Shown here: in pieces, positions 1 to 11,400 of the stretch | Layout of the letters: every line of letters starts with the position of its first letter | Position numbering within the stretch: the first letter of the stretch is position 1 | NCBI RefSeq assembly: GCF_015694425.1 | Contig: NZ_JADQDN010000005.1 | Span: 62,001-126,000 of the forward strand | DNA: 64,000 nt | Direction: 5' to 3' | From: Microvirga terrestris | Lineage (GTDB): Bacteria > Pseudomonadota > Alphaproteobacteria > Rhizobiales > Beijerinckiaceae | Program-made: the position numbers and the translations under genes | Notes under the pieces: model-generated | The model's database searches: none | Seen by the model: only the letters and a program-made list of their open reading frames with translations | Told to the model about the DNA's origin: nothing

Positions 1-452
1 AGTGCATCGCCGAAGACCGCGCCACGGCAATGACCCACATGCATCGGGCCGGTGGGGTTGGCCGAGACGTACTCCACGTTGACCGGAGCGCCCGCGCCCT
101 GGCTGCTGCGGCCGAAGCCGTTCGCATCGACGACGGCGGCGCGCAGCACCTCGTGCAGCACCTGCGGGTTGAGCCGGATGTTGATGAAGCCGGGACCGGC
201 GATCTCGACCTTGGTGACGCGCGGATCGCCTTGAAGATCAGCGACGAGCAGCTCGGCCAGGGCACGCGGGTTCATGCGCGCTTCCTTGGCCAGCACCATG
301 GCGGCGTTCGTGGCGAGATCGCCGTGGGATGGATCGCGCGGCGGCTCGACCACCACGCGGCTGACGTCCAGCCCCGATGGAATCTTAGCCCCTTCGGCCA
401 ACCGGCCAAGCGCATCCGCAACCCGCTTCTCGAACAGCCCAAAAATGTTCAT
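1..452 (-). CDS. argS: Arginyl-tRNA synthetase, N-terminal part (cut by window edge)
   Basis: Charges tRNA-Arg with arginine in the cytoplasm. Only the first 150 or so codons are inside the window; the gene runs off the left edge. The ATG is at 450-452 and the protein begins [15 protein letters not shown]. The ArgRS-specific N-terminal additive domain occupies about residues 1-110. It is followed by the class I signature [12 protein letters not shown], with HVGH (the HIGH equivalent) at residues 137-140. It lies 49 bases downstream of dgt on the same strand, so the two are probably co-transcribed. Identification is firm because the signature and N-terminal domain match the family. Confidence 0.95.
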   Translation of the reverse strand, partial: MNIFGLFEKRVADALGRLAEGAKIPSGLDVSRVVVEPPRDPSHGDLATNAAMVLAKEARMNPRALAELLVADLQGDPRVTKVEIAGPGFINIRLNPQVLHEVLRAAVVDANGFGRSSQGAGAPVNVEYVSANPTGPMHVGHCRGAVFGDA

Positions 453-501
453 GGTACTTTGTCTCTGAAGGCCCCTTGGCCCTGGAATTCTGTGCTGCCG
501 C

Positions 502-1716
502 CTAACGCAGGTCCGGCGTCACGTCAAACAGGCGCCGGTGTTCGAGGATCGCATATCGGTCCGTCATGCCGGCGATGTAATCCGCGACCCGTCGGGCAAG
601 GCGCGGCTCGTCGTCCCGCGGGAGATCCGCCTGCCACTCCTCAGGCATGAGCTCCGGCTCGGCCTTGAAGCGGCGGAACAGGTCCCGCAGCACGTCATCA
701 GCCTGGGCCCGGACCCTCATGACATCCGGGTGGCGGTACATGCGGGCGTAGAGGAAGCGCTTGATCGAGGCATCGGCCTCGGCCATGGCCTTGGAGAAGC
801 ATACGACCGTCTCCCCCGCCTGCCGGATGTCGCTCGCGCTCTGCGGCGCCAGGGCCGCGATCCTGCTCTCTCCCTCCTTCACCACGTCCTCGACGAAGCG
901 GGTGATCACGCGCCGGGTCAGTTCGTGGATGCGGCGGGAGAGGTCGAGCTTCGGATAACGGGCGTCGATCTCGGCCAGGAGGTCCGCGATGAACGGCACC
1001 TCGCGCAGATCCTCGATTTCAAACAGCCCGGCGCGGAGGCCGTCGTCGATGTCGTGAGCGTCATAGGCGATGTCGTCGGCAATGGCCGCGGCTTGCGCTT
1101 CGGCGCCCGCATGGGTAGCGAGCTCCAAATCCTGCTGGGCATTGTACTCGAGGATCGCCAGCGGCACGCCCCGGGCAGCATAGCGCAGGGTCGGCTTACC
1201 CTCGGCATCGAGGAGAGGGCCGTTATGCTTGACCAGCCCCTCCAGGGCCTCCCAGGTGAGGTTCAGCCCATCGTAGTCCGCATAGCGGCGCTCCAGACGG
1301 GTCACCACCCGCAGCGCCTGGGCATTGTGGTCGAAGCCACCGAAGCCTGCCATGCACTCGTCGAGCGTATCCTCGCCCGTATGGCCAAAGGGCGTGTGGC
1401 CGAGGTCGTGGGAGAGGGCCAGCGCCTCGGCCAGATCATCGTCGAGACCTAGCGACCGGGCCAGGGCGCGGGCGATCTGGCTGACTTCGATGGTATGGGT
1501 CAGCCGGGTGCGGAAATGGTCGCCCTCGTGATAGACGAAGACCTGCGTCTTGTGCTTGAGCCGGCGGAAGGCCGAGGAGTGGATGATCCGGTCACGGTCA
1601 CGCTGGAAATCACTGCGAGTCGGGGAGATTGCCTCAGGAAAGAGCCGCCCGCGGCTCCCCCACGGGTCGCAGGCGTAAGGGGCTCGCCATCTCTCGCCAA
1701 AGGGCCGCACAGTCAT
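502..1716 (-). CDS. dgt: Deoxyguanosinetriphosphate triphosphohydrolase-like protein (dGTPase)
   Basis: 404-residue HD-domain phosphohydrolase of the dGTPase family, which hydrolyses dNTPs to nucleoside and triphosphate and so shapes dNTP pools. The N-terminal block [13 protein letters not shown] (about residues 48-60) is typical. The metal-binding histidines are visible: H74 in THTIEVSQ, the HD pair at 103-104 in [12 protein letters not shown], and a downstream D in the DDIAYDAHD block. The length fits the shorter alphaproteobacterial type rather than the ~500-residue enterobacterial Dgt. It is transcribed toward argS and is divergent from the Fe-S protein gene at 1805, with 88 bases between start codons. 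Substrate preference cannot be read from sequence. Confidence 0.93.
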   Translation of the reverse strand: MTVRPFGERWRAPYACDPWGSRGRLFPEAISPTRSDFQRDRDRIIHSSAFRRLKHKTQVFVYHEGDHFRTRLTHTIEVSQIARALARSLGLDDDLAEALALSHDLGHTPFGHTGEDTLDECMAGFGGFDHNAQALRVVTRLERRYADYDGLNLTWEALEGLVKHNGPLLDAEGKPTLRYAARGVPLAILEYNAQQDLELATHAGAEAQAAAIADDIAYDAHDIDDGLRAGLFEIEDLREVPFIADLLAEIDARYPKLDLSRRIHELTRRVITRFVEDVVKEGESRIAALAPQSASDIRQAGETVVCFSKAMAEADASIKRFLYARMYRHPDVMRVRAQADDVLRDLFRRFKAEPELMPEEWQADLPRDDEPRLARRVADYIAGMTDRYAILEHRRLFDVTPDLR

Positions 1717-1804
1717 TCCCGGGTTGAAGCCTTGTCAGAGCGCACTTACCTTGGTCATAGCATCTAGTGCAAGATTTGCGTCCTTCGATGGACTGGAAGT
1801 GACC

Positions 1805-2131
1805 ATGACCGGTATCACCCTGACTGAGCGCGCCGCCCGCCGCATCAACGAGATCATGTCCGCTGAGCCGGACGGTTCCCACCTGAGAATCAGCGTCAAT
1901 GGCGGCGGCTGCTCGGGCTTTCAGTATGCCTTCGACGTGGACCGGTCCCGGCAGGACGACGACCTCGTGATCGAGAAGGACGGGGCCACAGTGGTGGTGG
2001 ACGAGGTGTCCATCCAGTACATGGACGGCTCGGTGATCGACTTCGTGGACGACCTGATCGGCCAATCCTTCAAGATCGAGAACCCCCATGCCACCGCCGC
2101 CTGCGGCTGCGGCACCTCGTTCTCGCTGTAA
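1805..2131 (+). CDS. erpA: Iron-sulfur cluster insertion protein, HesB/IscA/ErpA family
   Basis: 108-residue A-type Fe-S carrier that receives clusters and passes them to apo-proteins in the cytoplasm. The three invariant cysteines are present: C36 in GGGCSGF and C100/C102 in CGCG near the C-terminus. I chose the ATG at 1805 because MTGITLTERAARRI matches the usual family N-terminus; an in-frame start at 1724 would add 27 unrelated residues and overlap the divergent promoter region. It is divergent from dgt, an arrangement common in this order. ErpA rather than IscA is favoured by the gene standing apart from any isc/suf cluster, but the symbol is an inference. Confidence 0.9.
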   Translation: MTGITLTERAARRINEIMSAEPDGSHLRISVNGGGCSGFQYAFDVDRSRQDDDLVIEKDGATVVVDEVSIQYMDGSVIDFVDDLIGQSFKIENPHATAACGCGTSFSL

Positions 2132-2219
2132 AAGCATTCCGTAACCGACCGCTCTCCCCCACCGGACATTTATAGGCTAAAGGATGCCGGCTCTGATCGG
2201 GCCTACTTTGGGGGATCTC

Positions 2220-4118
2220 ATGCGACTTCGTTACCGCGCCGGCGTCTGCGCGCTCGCTCTCTTGGCAGGCTCGGCTGCCCTGCAGCTCGAACCCGCCGTG
2301 GTTAGCAACCTGGCTTCCGGCCAAGATCATCAGCGAGTCTCCGTCGAGGCCGTCCGGATTCCGCTCTGGAGCGCCGCTTTCGCCCAATCAGCCGATAGCT
2401 TCAGCTTGGACAATGCGCGCTTCACCTGGGGAGACTTCACCTATGAGGCGAAGCGGATCGACTTTTCGGGCGTGACCGTCTCGCGCAATGAGATCGAGTC
2501 GCTCTTCTCATCCACCGCTGAGCCGCTGGCCGACCGCCTGATGCGGGTCGGCGCCAAGCAGATCACGTCTCCCGAGATCAAGGTAACACAGAAGATCGGC
2601 AAGGAAACGCAGACGATCTTCTACAGGAATGTCTCCCTGAACGACGTCGTCCAGGGGCAGATCGCGAAGGCCGTCGTCGGAACCATGGCGGTCGAGACGA
2701 CCGGCGCGAAGGGCAACCTCCTGTTCAGCTACGGCCAGACCACCATCAGCGATCTGAACACCCCGGCTTTCGTGAGGCTCTACGAGACAAAGGACGATTC
2801 CGCCTCCGCGCCGATGACCAGGATCTATGGCGCCTTCACTATCGAAAACATGGACGTTGTCGATAACGGCGAGAATGTTTCGGTGCAGATCGCCCGGCTG
2901 AACGGCCGGGACGTCATGGCCCGGCCGACCAAGGATTCCTGGGGCGGTGCCATGTCGTTCCTCACGGAGATGGGCGGCAAGGACAAGTTGTCTCCTGAGG
3001 AGTCGACCCGCCTCACGACGGCGATGGTCGATATCATGGGAGCATTCGACATCGGCTTCATGGAAGCGGTCGACATTCGGATCAAAGCCACGGCAAAAAA
3101 GGCCGCCTCGGCGAAGGACCGGAAACCCAAAGATCAGAATTCGCCCGTGACCGGCCGCATCAACCGGATTGCCTATACCGGCAGCACGGAGGGCCAGCCG
3201 GCGGACACCCGCCTGGAAGGGCTGGAGATTGGCGATCAGGACGGCCGCGTGAAGATCGGCACCATCAGTCTGACCGGTTTCTCCTTCACGCCGACGCTCA
3301 ACAGCCTGAAAGCGCTTCAGGGCAAGCCGATCGACGAACTCGACCAGGAGGCGCTCCGCACCCTCATCCCAACGCTCGGAACCCTGCGCCTGTCAGGAAT
3401 CGATGTGGATGTGCCGAACAGGTCCGGTGAAAAGAAGACCGACCGGGTGAATTTCTCGCTCAAGGATTTCGAGCTGACGGCGGACAAACCCCTGAACGGC
3501 CTTCCCACGAATATCCGGATCGAACAGCGCAACCTCGTCATCACGCTGCCTTCGAACAGCACGGACGATCTCGTCAAGCAACTCGCTGCCTTGGGCTACA
3601 AGACCCTCGACTCGTCGTTCCTCCTCGCCGCGACTTGGAGTGAAAGTGCCAATGAGATCGCCCTCAAGGAGGTGTCGGTCCAAGGGCAGGACATGGGCAG
3701 CCTCTTGCTGACGGGCACCATCGGCAATGTCACCAAGGACCTCTTCAGTGCGGACCAGGCCACCGCCGCGGCGGCGCTGATCGGTGCCAAGGCGAAGGCG
3801 GCCGACGTCGTGGTTGAGGACAAGGGCCTGCTCGGGCGCTACCTGGCTCAAGCCGCCAAAGACCAGAAGACCACGCCCGAGGCGCTGCGGACGATCTATG
3901 CAAGCGCCGCGCCGTTCGTGGTGTCAGCCATGATTGGCAATTCGGAACAGGCCTCGACTCTGGGTCAGGCCATCGGCCGCTTCATCGCCAAGCCCGGCAA
4001 GCTGACGCTGAACGCTCAGCCCAAGAACCCGTCCGGCTTCGGCGTGATGGACGCGATGATGGCGTCCGATCCGAAGGAAGCGCTCGCGAAGCTGAACATC
4101 TCGGCGAAGGTGGAGTAG
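2220..4118 (+). CDS. Exported protein of unknown function, 632 residues
   Basis: No family recognised with confidence. The start is set at ATG 2220, which has GGGGGA a few bases upstream; an earlier in-frame ATG at 2184 lacks a ribosome site. The first 25 residues (MRLRYRAGVCALALLAGSAA) form a signal peptide with an alanine-rich end, so the protein is probably periplasmic or outer-membrane associated. The rest is hydrophilic and beta-rich-looking. It has recurring 'xTLxLSGIDVDVP' / 'GTISLTGFSF' type strands and a basic linker around residues 295-315 (KATAKKAASAKDRKPKD). The texture resembles large periplasmic AsmA/YdgA-like proteins, but that is only a resemblance. It is monocistronic and is followed by a palindromic repeat. 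Confidence 0.75.
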   Translation: MRLRYRAGVCALALLAGSAALQLEPAVVSNLASGQDHQRVSVEAVRIPLWSAAFAQSADSFSLDNARFTWGDFTYEAKRIDFSGVTVSRNEIESLFSSTAEPLADRLMRVGAKQITSPEIKVTQKIGKETQTIFYRNVSLNDVVQGQIAKAVVGTMAVETTGAKGNLLFSYGQTTISDLNTPAFVRLYETKDDSASAPMTRIYGAFTIENMDVVDNGENVSVQIARLNGRDVMARPTKDSWGGAMSFLTEMGGKDKLSPEESTRLTTAMVDIMGAFDIGFMEAVDIRIKATAKKAASAKDRKPKDQNSPVTGRINRIAYTGSTEGQPADTRLEGLEIGDQDGRVKIGTISLTGFSFTPTLNSLKALQGKPIDELDQEALRTLIPTLGTLRLSGIDVDVPNRSGEKKTDRVNFSLKDFELTADKPLNGLPTNIRIEQRNLVITLPSNSTDDLVKQLAALGYKTLDSSFLLAATWSESANEIALKEVSVQGQDMGSLLLTGTIGNVTKDLFSADQATAAAALIGAKAKAADVVVEDKGLLGRYLAQAAKDQKTTPEALRTIYASAAPFVVSAMIGNSEQASTLGQAIGRFIAKPGKLTLNAQPKNPSGFGVMDAMMASDPKEALAKLNISAKVE

Positions 4119-4146
4119 CGCGCCACAGACGAGGCACGCGCTCGGT

Positions 4147-4274
4147 GTCATCCCCGCGAAGGCGGGGATCCATAGCCACGACATTTCAAGAATCGGCGCT
4201 CGGCGCTTCGCCTCTTCCTGCAATATTAGCGTTTATGGATCCCGGGCTCCGCTCACGCGGCCCCGGGATGACAG
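4147..4274. repeat. Long imperfect inverted repeat between genes
   Basis: The two ends are inverted copies. The left arm reads GTCATCCCCGCG...GGGGATCCATA (4147-4173) and the right arm reads TATGGATCCCGGG...CCCGGGATGAC (4235-4274). Each arm is itself a small hairpin, and about 60 unrelated bases lie between them. It sits between the convergent ends of the exported-protein gene and maeB, where such REP-like elements are usual. It may also act as a bidirectional terminator. Related palindromes occur near 27727, 48163, 48639 and 53930. Confidence 0.75.
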
Positions 4275-4295
4275 CGATGTATTGAGCCAGCCTTC

Positions 4296-6599
<2,304 letters not shown>

Positions 6600-6711
6600 C
6601 CCCGACGCTCCCAACAGCTATTGAATATCTAAGGACCTTGTGAGCGCCCCGCCCCCCGGCGTCAATGTTCTTCTCTCAAGGCATGCAACGTACAACCTAG
6701 GACGCCGGCAA

Positions 6712-6816
6712 CCCTCCTCCCCCTTGTGGGGAGGAGTTGGAGGTGGGGGTGACGGCGCCAGTCCTAGATAGGCTATCGCTCACACCCCCACCCTAACCCT
6801 CCCCACAGGGGGAGGG
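6712..6816. repeat. Dispersed palindromic repeat, family R1 (copy 1)
   Basis: Intergenic element whose ends are inverted C-rich and G-rich tracts (CCTCCCCCTTGTGGGGAGG at the left, CCTCCCCACAGGGGGAGG at the right). The core holds GGCGCCAGTCC and AGGCTATCGCTCAC. A second copy with the same ends and core lies at 48698-48815. The 6600-6921 gap contains this element and the aspS terminator; I see no gene in it. Confidence 0.8.
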
Positions 6817-6860
6817 AAACGTGTGCCGTATCCTTTACCGACTATGCACTTAGAGGGAGG

Positions 6861-6895
6861 TCTAAAATGTTTCGGCGGCGCCAAGCGCCGCCGAA
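6861..6895 (-). terminator. Rho-independent terminator of aspS
   Basis: Perfect 10-base-pair stem TTCGGCGGCG / CGCCGCCGAA (6871-6880 with 6886-6895) and a 5-base loop. On the minus strand it is followed by ACATTTTAGA. It lies 26 bases beyond the aspS stop codon. Confidence 0.8.
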
Positions 6896-6921
6896 CATAA
6901 GTGCAGTATAAACCGCCGGTC

Positions 6922-8742
6922 TTACTTCTCCGGCAGGTTCAGCCGGATGTGCAGCTCGCGCAGCTGCTTGGGCGTCACGTCGGAGGGTGCGCCGAGCAGC
7001 AGGTCTTCCGCCTTCTGGTTCATGGGGAAGAGCGTGATCTCGCGCAGGTTCTGGGCGCCGCAGAGCAGCATCACGATGCGGTCCACGCCGGCCGCCATGC
7101 CGCCGTGGGGCGGTGCGCCGTACTGGAACGCGCGGTACATGCCACCGAACTGCTCCATGACCTCCTTCTCGCCGTAGCCGGCGATCTCGAACGCCTTCAC
7201 CATGCGGTCGGGGCGATGGTTGCGGATCGAGCCCGAGGCCATCTCGTAGCCATTGCAGACCATGTCGTACTGGAAGGCCGTGATCTTGAGGATCGTGTCC
7301 TTGTCAGACGGGTCGAGGGCCATGAAGGCGTCATGGTCGAAGTTCGCCATAGAGAACGGGTTGTGGGAGAAATCGATCTTCTTCTCGTCCTCGTTCCACT
7401 CGTATTGCGGGAAGTCGACGATCCAGCAGAACTCGAACCGGTCCCTGTCGATGAGGCCGAGCTCGTCGCCGATGCGCGTGCGCGCCTTGCCGGCAAGCGA
7501 CGCCGCCTTGTCTTCAGTGCCGGCCGAGAAGAACACCGCATCACCGGACTTGATGCCGGCCTTCTCGCGGATGGCAGCCTGGGCTGCCTCCGGGATGAAC
7601 TTGGCGATGGGGCCTTTGCCGATGATCTGGCCGCCCTCCTCCTCGAACACGATGTAGCCGAGGCCCGGCGCGCCTTCCGTGCGGGCCCAGTCGTTGAGCT
7701 TGTCGAAGAAGGAGCGCGGTTGCGAGGCGGCGCCCGTGGCCGGAATCGCGCGCACGACGCCGCCGGACTTGATGACGTTCTTGAACGCGTTGAAGGTCAC
7801 GTCCTCGCGGGTGAACACCTCCGACACGTCGGCGATGATCAGCGGGTTGCGCAGGTCCGGCTTGTCGTTGCCGTATTTCAGCATGGACTCCAAATACGGA
7901 ATGCGCGGGAAGGTCTCCGTGACCGGCTTGCCGTCGGCGAATTCCTTGAAGGTGTCGCGGATCACCGGCTCCATGGTCTGGAAGATGTCTTCCTGGGTGA
8001 CGAAGCTCATCTCCACGTCGAGCTGGTAGAACTCGCCCGGCAGGCGGTCGGCGCGCGGGTCCTCGTCGCGGAAGCAGGGAGCGAGCTGAAAGTACCGGTC
8101 GAAGCCGGAGATCATGATCAGCTGCTTGAACTGCTGCGGGGCCTGCGGCAGCGCATAGAACTTGCCGGGATGGATGCGCGACGGCACCAGGAAGTCGCGC
8201 GCGCCCTCAGGTGACGAGGCGGTGAGGATCGGCGTCGTGAACTCGAAGAAGCCGCTCTGCTGCATGCGGGTGCGCAGCGCGTTGACGATCGCGCCGCGCT
8301 TCATGATGTTGTTGTGCAGCTTCTCGCGGCGCAGGTCGAGATACCGGTAGGTGAGACGGGTCTCCTCCGGATAGTCCTGGTCGCCGAAGACCGGCATCGG
8401 CAGCTCAGCCGCTGGACCTAAGACCTCGATGTCGGTGATGTACACCTCGATCATGCCGGTGGGCAGCTCGGCATTCTCGGTGCCGGCCGGGCGCTTGCGC
8501 ACCTTGCCGTCCACCCGGATCACCCATTCCGACCGCGCCGTCTCGGCCGTCTTGAAAGCAGGCGAATCCGGGTCGATCACGCACTGGGTCATGCCGTAAT
8601 GGTCGCGCAGGTCGATGAACAGCACGCCGCCATGGTCGCGGATGCGGTGGCACCAGCCGGACAGGCGGGCGACCCCGCCGACATCGGATTCGCGGAGCGC
8701 GCCGCAGGTGTGGGAACGGTAACGGTGCATGGAGGCGGACAT
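6922..8742 (-). CDS. aspS: Aspartyl-tRNA synthetase (probably the Asp/Asn-charging type)
   Basis: Class II synthetase of bacterial type, about 606 residues. It has an N-terminal OB-fold anticodon domain ([24 protein letters not shown]), the catalytic core with [10 protein letters not shown], the bacterial insertion domain, and the C-terminal motif 3 block [13 protein letters not shown]. The start is placed at ATG 8742 ([14 protein letters not shown]), with ATG 8730 an equally good choice; the longer reading to 8892 adds 50 residues with no family match. Because gatA, gatB and gatC are all in this window, the enzyme probably also mischarges tRNA-Asn for GatCAB to amidate. That is inferred from the pathway, not from a specificity residue I can certify. 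Confidence 0.94.
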   Translation of the reverse strand: MSASMHRYRSHTCGALRESDVGGVARLSGWCHRIRDHGGVLFIDLRDHYGMTQCVIDPDSPAFKTAETARSEWVIRVDGKVRKRPAGTENAELPTGMIEVYITDIEVLGPAAELPMPVFGDQDYPEETRLTYRYLDLRREKLHNNIMKRGAIVNALRTRMQQSGFFEFTTPILTASSPEGARDFLVPSRIHPGKFYALPQAPQQFKQLIMISGFDRYFQLAPCFRDEDPRADRLPGEFYQLDVEMSFVTQEDIFQTMEPVIRDTFKEFADGKPVTETFPRIPYLESMLKYGNDKPDLRNPLIIADVSEVFTREDVTFNAFKNVIKSGGVVRAIPATGAASQPRSFFDKLNDWARTEGAPGLGYIVFEEEGGQIIGKGPIAKFIPEAAQAAIREKAGIKSGDAVFFSAGTEDKAASLAGKARTRIGDELGLIDRDRFEFCWIVDFPQYEWNEDEKKIDFSHNPFSMANFDHDAFMALDPSDKDTILKITAFQYDMVCNGYEMASGSIRNHRPDRMVKAFEIAGYGEKEVMEQFGGMYRAFQYGAPPHGGMAAGVDRIVMLLCGAQNLREITLFPMNQKAEDLLLGAPSDVTPKQLRELHIRLNLPEK

Positions 8743-9514
8743 GGACAAAAGCCTGCTGGTTCGGTTTGAGGCGCAACATCCATGGGAGGCCGGGGAAGTC
8801 AAGGCGCAAGGCTGAAATCGAGGCTGTGCGAGGACGCTCCCTCCCCGGTTTGGGGTGGCGGCTGCAGGCTGATTGTGGCTCGTCTCGGGCACTTATGAGG
8901 GAAGCGCGGGAGGCAAGGCGGCTTCGCTGCACTCCGGTGGAGCGGGCGAAGGATCGGGTCGGGACGGGAGATCCGCCCGGACGGGAAGCACCTTGGCCTC
9001 CCGCGCACGGCTTTTCGACCCTGAGCCTCGCGCTCCGGCGGGATTAGGGACGACACCCTCAGACCCGCTTCACGGCGCCTCTTGAGCGCAGCCCTTGATG
9101 ACGATCCTCGGGCTGGCGAGGCTTGGAAGGCGTGCGCATGGCCCTGCCCGAACAGCCGCCATGAACCTCATCCTTCGCTCAGGGCCCTGGCATGCGGGAC
9201 CAGCGTCTTGTCCCGCAGCGGCCAGAACCGCATCCCGCCTCCACAACCGACGCCTCGGGCGCGCCCCTCGTGAGACAGGACACCACAGATATGGCTCAGC
9301 TTAGGAGAATTGTCAAGAACAAATAGGGAACAAATCTTCATTGCTGCTCACAGGAGTTCAAGCGCCGAACTTCTGCAAGACCTCTGCTCTGAGTTCAGCG
9401 TCGTGCCTTCTCTGCCCTGCTATGTGTTCGGGGCGGAGCATGCTACTAAGGATTGAATCGACTTAACGTTACAACGATGTTGAGGTGTTCTAGTCAAAGT
9501 TAATGGGGCTCAGA
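8743..9514. other. Gene-poor stretch, no supported gene
   Basis: About 770 bases. The first 550 are GC-rich and contain only short overlapping reading frames on both strands with no recognisable product. A small inverted repeat, GCGGGAC...GTCCCGC, lies at 9193-9219. From about 9300 the base composition drops, leading into the DUF1883 gene. A GAAC-N7-GAAC motif lies at 9317-9331 (see its own entry). It may hold remnants of a lost gene, but I cannot identify any. Confidence 0.6.
9317..9331 (-). promoter_or_regulatory. Possible LexA box (GTTC-N7-GTTC)
   Basis: On the minus strand the sequence reads GTTC-CCTATTT-GTTC, exactly the spacing of the alphaproteobacterial LexA operator. Eight fixed bases are expected about once per 65 kb per strand by chance, so one hit in this window is not significant alone. 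No SOS gene is adjacent; the nearest downstream genes are DUF1883 (plus strand) and aspS (minus strand, 575 bases away). Confidence 0.2.
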
Positions 9515-9778
9515 ATGCAATTCCAACACTGGCGCGAACATCTGAACAAAGGTGATGTCGTCGAAATCGATTGCTCCCACAGATGCAATGTTAAGCTGAT
9601 GGATGACAGCAACTTCAATCGCTTTAAACGAAGTGATCGACATTCTTACTACGGTGGGCATTATGACAGGTTGCCGGCCCGGATTGTAGTTCCCCACACA
9701 GGAACGTGGAACATTACCTTAGACCTCGGCGGAGGATCAGCCAATATCCGCTTTGGAATGCGAGTCATACCCGCTTGA
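9515..9778 (+). CDS. DUF1883 domain protein
   Basis: 87-residue single-domain protein matching DUF1883. It opens with MQFQHWREHLNKGDVVEIDC, has a central KLMDDSNFNRFKR and HSYYGGHYDRLPARI block, and ends with the VVPHTGTWNITLDLGG motif characteristic of the family. The function of DUF1883 is not known; the domain is also seen fused to other domains such as TIR. No signal peptide or membrane segment is present. I chose ATG 9515 because GGGG sits seven bases upstream; ATG 9503 is the alternative. Base composition is lower in GC than the flanking housekeeping genes, suggesting later acquisition. It is monocistronic, with gaps on both sides. Confidence 0.8.
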   Translation: MQFQHWREHLNKGDVVEIDCSHRCNVKLMDDSNFNRFKRSDRHSYYGGHYDRLPARIVVPHTGTWNITLDLGGGSANIRFGMRVIPA

Positions 9779-9975
9779 AAGCAGCATTTCACCAGACGCC
9801 TCATAGACGGCTACGGCCAATGACTGAATGATCTCATGCATCGTATCACCGTCAGTGCAGGCACCAGAGCTCAACCCCTGATTGTGCTTAGCATCCCTTT
9901 CCCAAAGCACATTGCCACAATCTGAAACTGTCTAAACTTTCATAAGGTCTCACCTCGGCAAAGAAAGGAAACGCT

Positions 9976-10215
9976 ATGGCGCGCGCTCAGTACTTTGTTG
10001 TCCAACAGAACGGCAAATGGGTCATCAAATTAGGCGATAAGCACTATGGCCCATATGGCTCTGGCACTCAAAGGGAGGCAATCAAGGTAGCTGTCGATGC
10101 AGCCAATGCGTCAGGCAAGGATGGGTTTGATGCTCAGGTCCTAGTTCATGGAGCGGATGGTAAGTTTCGTACCGAATGGACCTATGGGAACGACCCCTAC
10201 CCACCTAAGGGCTGA
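9976..10215 (+). CDS. DUF2188 domain protein
   Basis: 79-residue protein of the DUF2188 family. It has the pattern of a short beta-rich domain beginning with a VVQQNGKWVIKLGDKHYGPYGS segment, then a helix (QREAIKVAVDAANASGKDG) and a final strand set FDAQVLVHGADGKFRTEWTYG. The family reads user-like 'query' peptides across bacteria; its biochemical role is unknown. A good ribosome site (AAGGAAA) precedes ATG 9976. In the same reading frame the sequence stays open for 53 codons after the TGA (see 10252-10377). It is a small cytoplasmic protein in a gene-poor accessory stretch. Confidence 0.8.
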   Translation: MARAQYFVVQQNGKWVIKLGDKHYGPYGSGTQREAIKVAVDAANASGKDGFDAQVLVHGADGKFRTEWTYGNDPYPPKG

Positions 10216-10251
10216 CTACCTCAACAGCCCCAGCCTCTCAGCGATGCCCGC

Positions 10252-10377
10252 ATGGTTGGCTGGGCACCTGCCACATTCGAACGCTTGCTACTTGCAGCCA
10301 CCAAAGAACTTCGCACAGACACCAAGGGTGAAACCAAGAGTCCAAAAGGATCGTCGACGCTCGCCGATTGTCACTAA
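10252..10377 (+). CDS. Possible small ORF after the DUF2188 gene
   Basis: 41 codons from ATG 10252 to TAA 10375-10377, in the same frame as the preceding DUF2188 gene. The frame is actually open from the DUF2188 stop. The product begins MVGWAPATFERLLLAATKELR, helical and amphipathic in appearance. There is no clear ribosome site and no known family. It may be chance or the remnant of a longer gene. Confidence 0.2.
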   Translation: MVGWAPATFERLLLAATKELRTDTKGETKSPKGSSTLADCH

Positions 10378-10390
10378 ACGGCTCGCAGCC

Positions 10391-10807
10391 TTACCCCCAC
10401 CGCTTAGCCATCCAGATGCGGTCATGGCCGGGCGGGCGGTCCTTCAGGCGGCCGATCTCGGCATAGCCCTGCTTCCGGTAGAAACCCTCCGCCTGGAAGG
10501 TCGATGTGGTCAACTGCGCTCCGATGGCGCCGTGCGTCCGGGCGGCCTCCTCCGCCGTATCGAGCAGGCGCGAGCCATGGCCCTGCCCTCGCAGAGCCTC
10601 GTCGACCCAGAAATGGTCCACCTGGAGCCAGCACAGGATGACGGCACCCCGAATGCCGCCGCGCACCCGGTTGTCACCGTCGCGCAGGAACAGGGTAAGG
10701 GGGACCAGCGGCAAGGTACCAGTCTGCTCGATCATGTGAGCACGCAAACCAGCCGTCACGTCCTCCGCGCCGGGCGGGCTGGCTTCCTCAAGAACTTCGA
10801 TCTGCAT
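10391..10807 (-). CDS. GNAT-family N-acetyltransferase
   Basis: 138-residue single-domain acetyl-CoA-dependent acetyltransferase of unknown substrate. The acetyl-CoA-binding motif A is seen as WVDEALRGQGHGSRLLDTAEEAAR (V-x-x-x-x-R-G-x-G-x-G/H), preceded by the strand VILCWLQVDHF. The C-terminal block STFQAEGFYRKQGYAEIG is the typical 'FY.K.GF' end of GNATs. The start ATG at 10807 gives the normal length. It is transcribed toward the DUF2188 region and followed within about 100 bases upstream by the DUF3147 gene on the same strand, but no operon is evident. Confidence 0.85.
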   Translation of the reverse strand: MQIEVLEEASPPGAEDVTAGLRAHMIEQTGTLPLVPLTLFLRDGDNRVRGGIRGAVILCWLQVDHFWVDEALRGQGHGSRLLDTAEEAARTHGAIGAQLTTSTFQAEGFYRKQGYAEIGRLKDRPPGHDRIWMAKRWG

Positions 10808-10908
10808 GGTGTCGCCCCGGTTTCAGCTGCAGCAGTCAAGCTTTATGCGCAACCATCTGCAGTTCATAAAGAGCCCCCTCGACAGCAATACCGCTTCTTG
10901 TGCGTGCG

Positions 10909-11259
10909 CTAAATTTGGATGCCAATCTTCGGCAGAACCCACATGGTGAGGAGGTAGAGCACCATGGTCAGACCGCAGGATAAGGCCAAAGCAAGCCAGA
11001 ATCCGATGCCGTGCCGAAGCATCATCGGGAAAACGAGAAACATCGGCAATGACGGGAGCACGAACCAGAACGTCGCCTCCGCGTGGCTGGCAATGCGCTC
11101 CAGGTCGGAAGTGTCGCGCCACAGCCAGATGATGCCGAGCAGCGAGACTAGCGGCAGCGAGGCAATGAGCCCACCGAGCCCGGGACTGCGCCGCGCGACT
11201 TCGGATATGATCATGACCAGAACGCCCGAGACCGCCGCTTTGATGATCAAGTAAGTCAT
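10909..11259 (-). CDS. DUF3147 family small membrane protein
   Basis: 116 residues with four predicted transmembrane helices covering nearly the whole chain (about 3-20, 28-47, 62-82 and 88-110). Conserved family features include the SEVARRSPGLGGLIASLPLVS segment after helix 1 and WLWRDT after helix 2. It is an inner-membrane protein of unknown function. It is divergent from the PhzF-family gene at 11401 with about 140 bases between, so each has its own promoter. Confidence 0.8.
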   Translation of the reverse strand: MTYLIIKAAVSGVLVMIISEVARRSPGLGGLIASLPLVSLLGIIWLWRDTSDLERIASHAEATFWFVLPSLPMFLVFPMMLRHGIGFWLALALSCGLTMVLYLLTMWVLPKIGIQI

Positions 11260-11400
11260 GGCTTTCCTACTCTGTGAGCCGGCAACGCGGGCTTTACTTC
11301 ATCAATCTCAAATTGCTCGGCACACAGAAATTCTCAAGGCTCAACAGTCGGAAGCGCAGCATCCGTTGCAACCCTTGTCCAGCGTTGATAAGCGACCAAG

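Noticed and set aside
9082-9304. Overlapping plus-strand frames of 63-69 codons after aspS
   Set aside because: Composition of random GC-rich frames, no similarity, no ribosome site.
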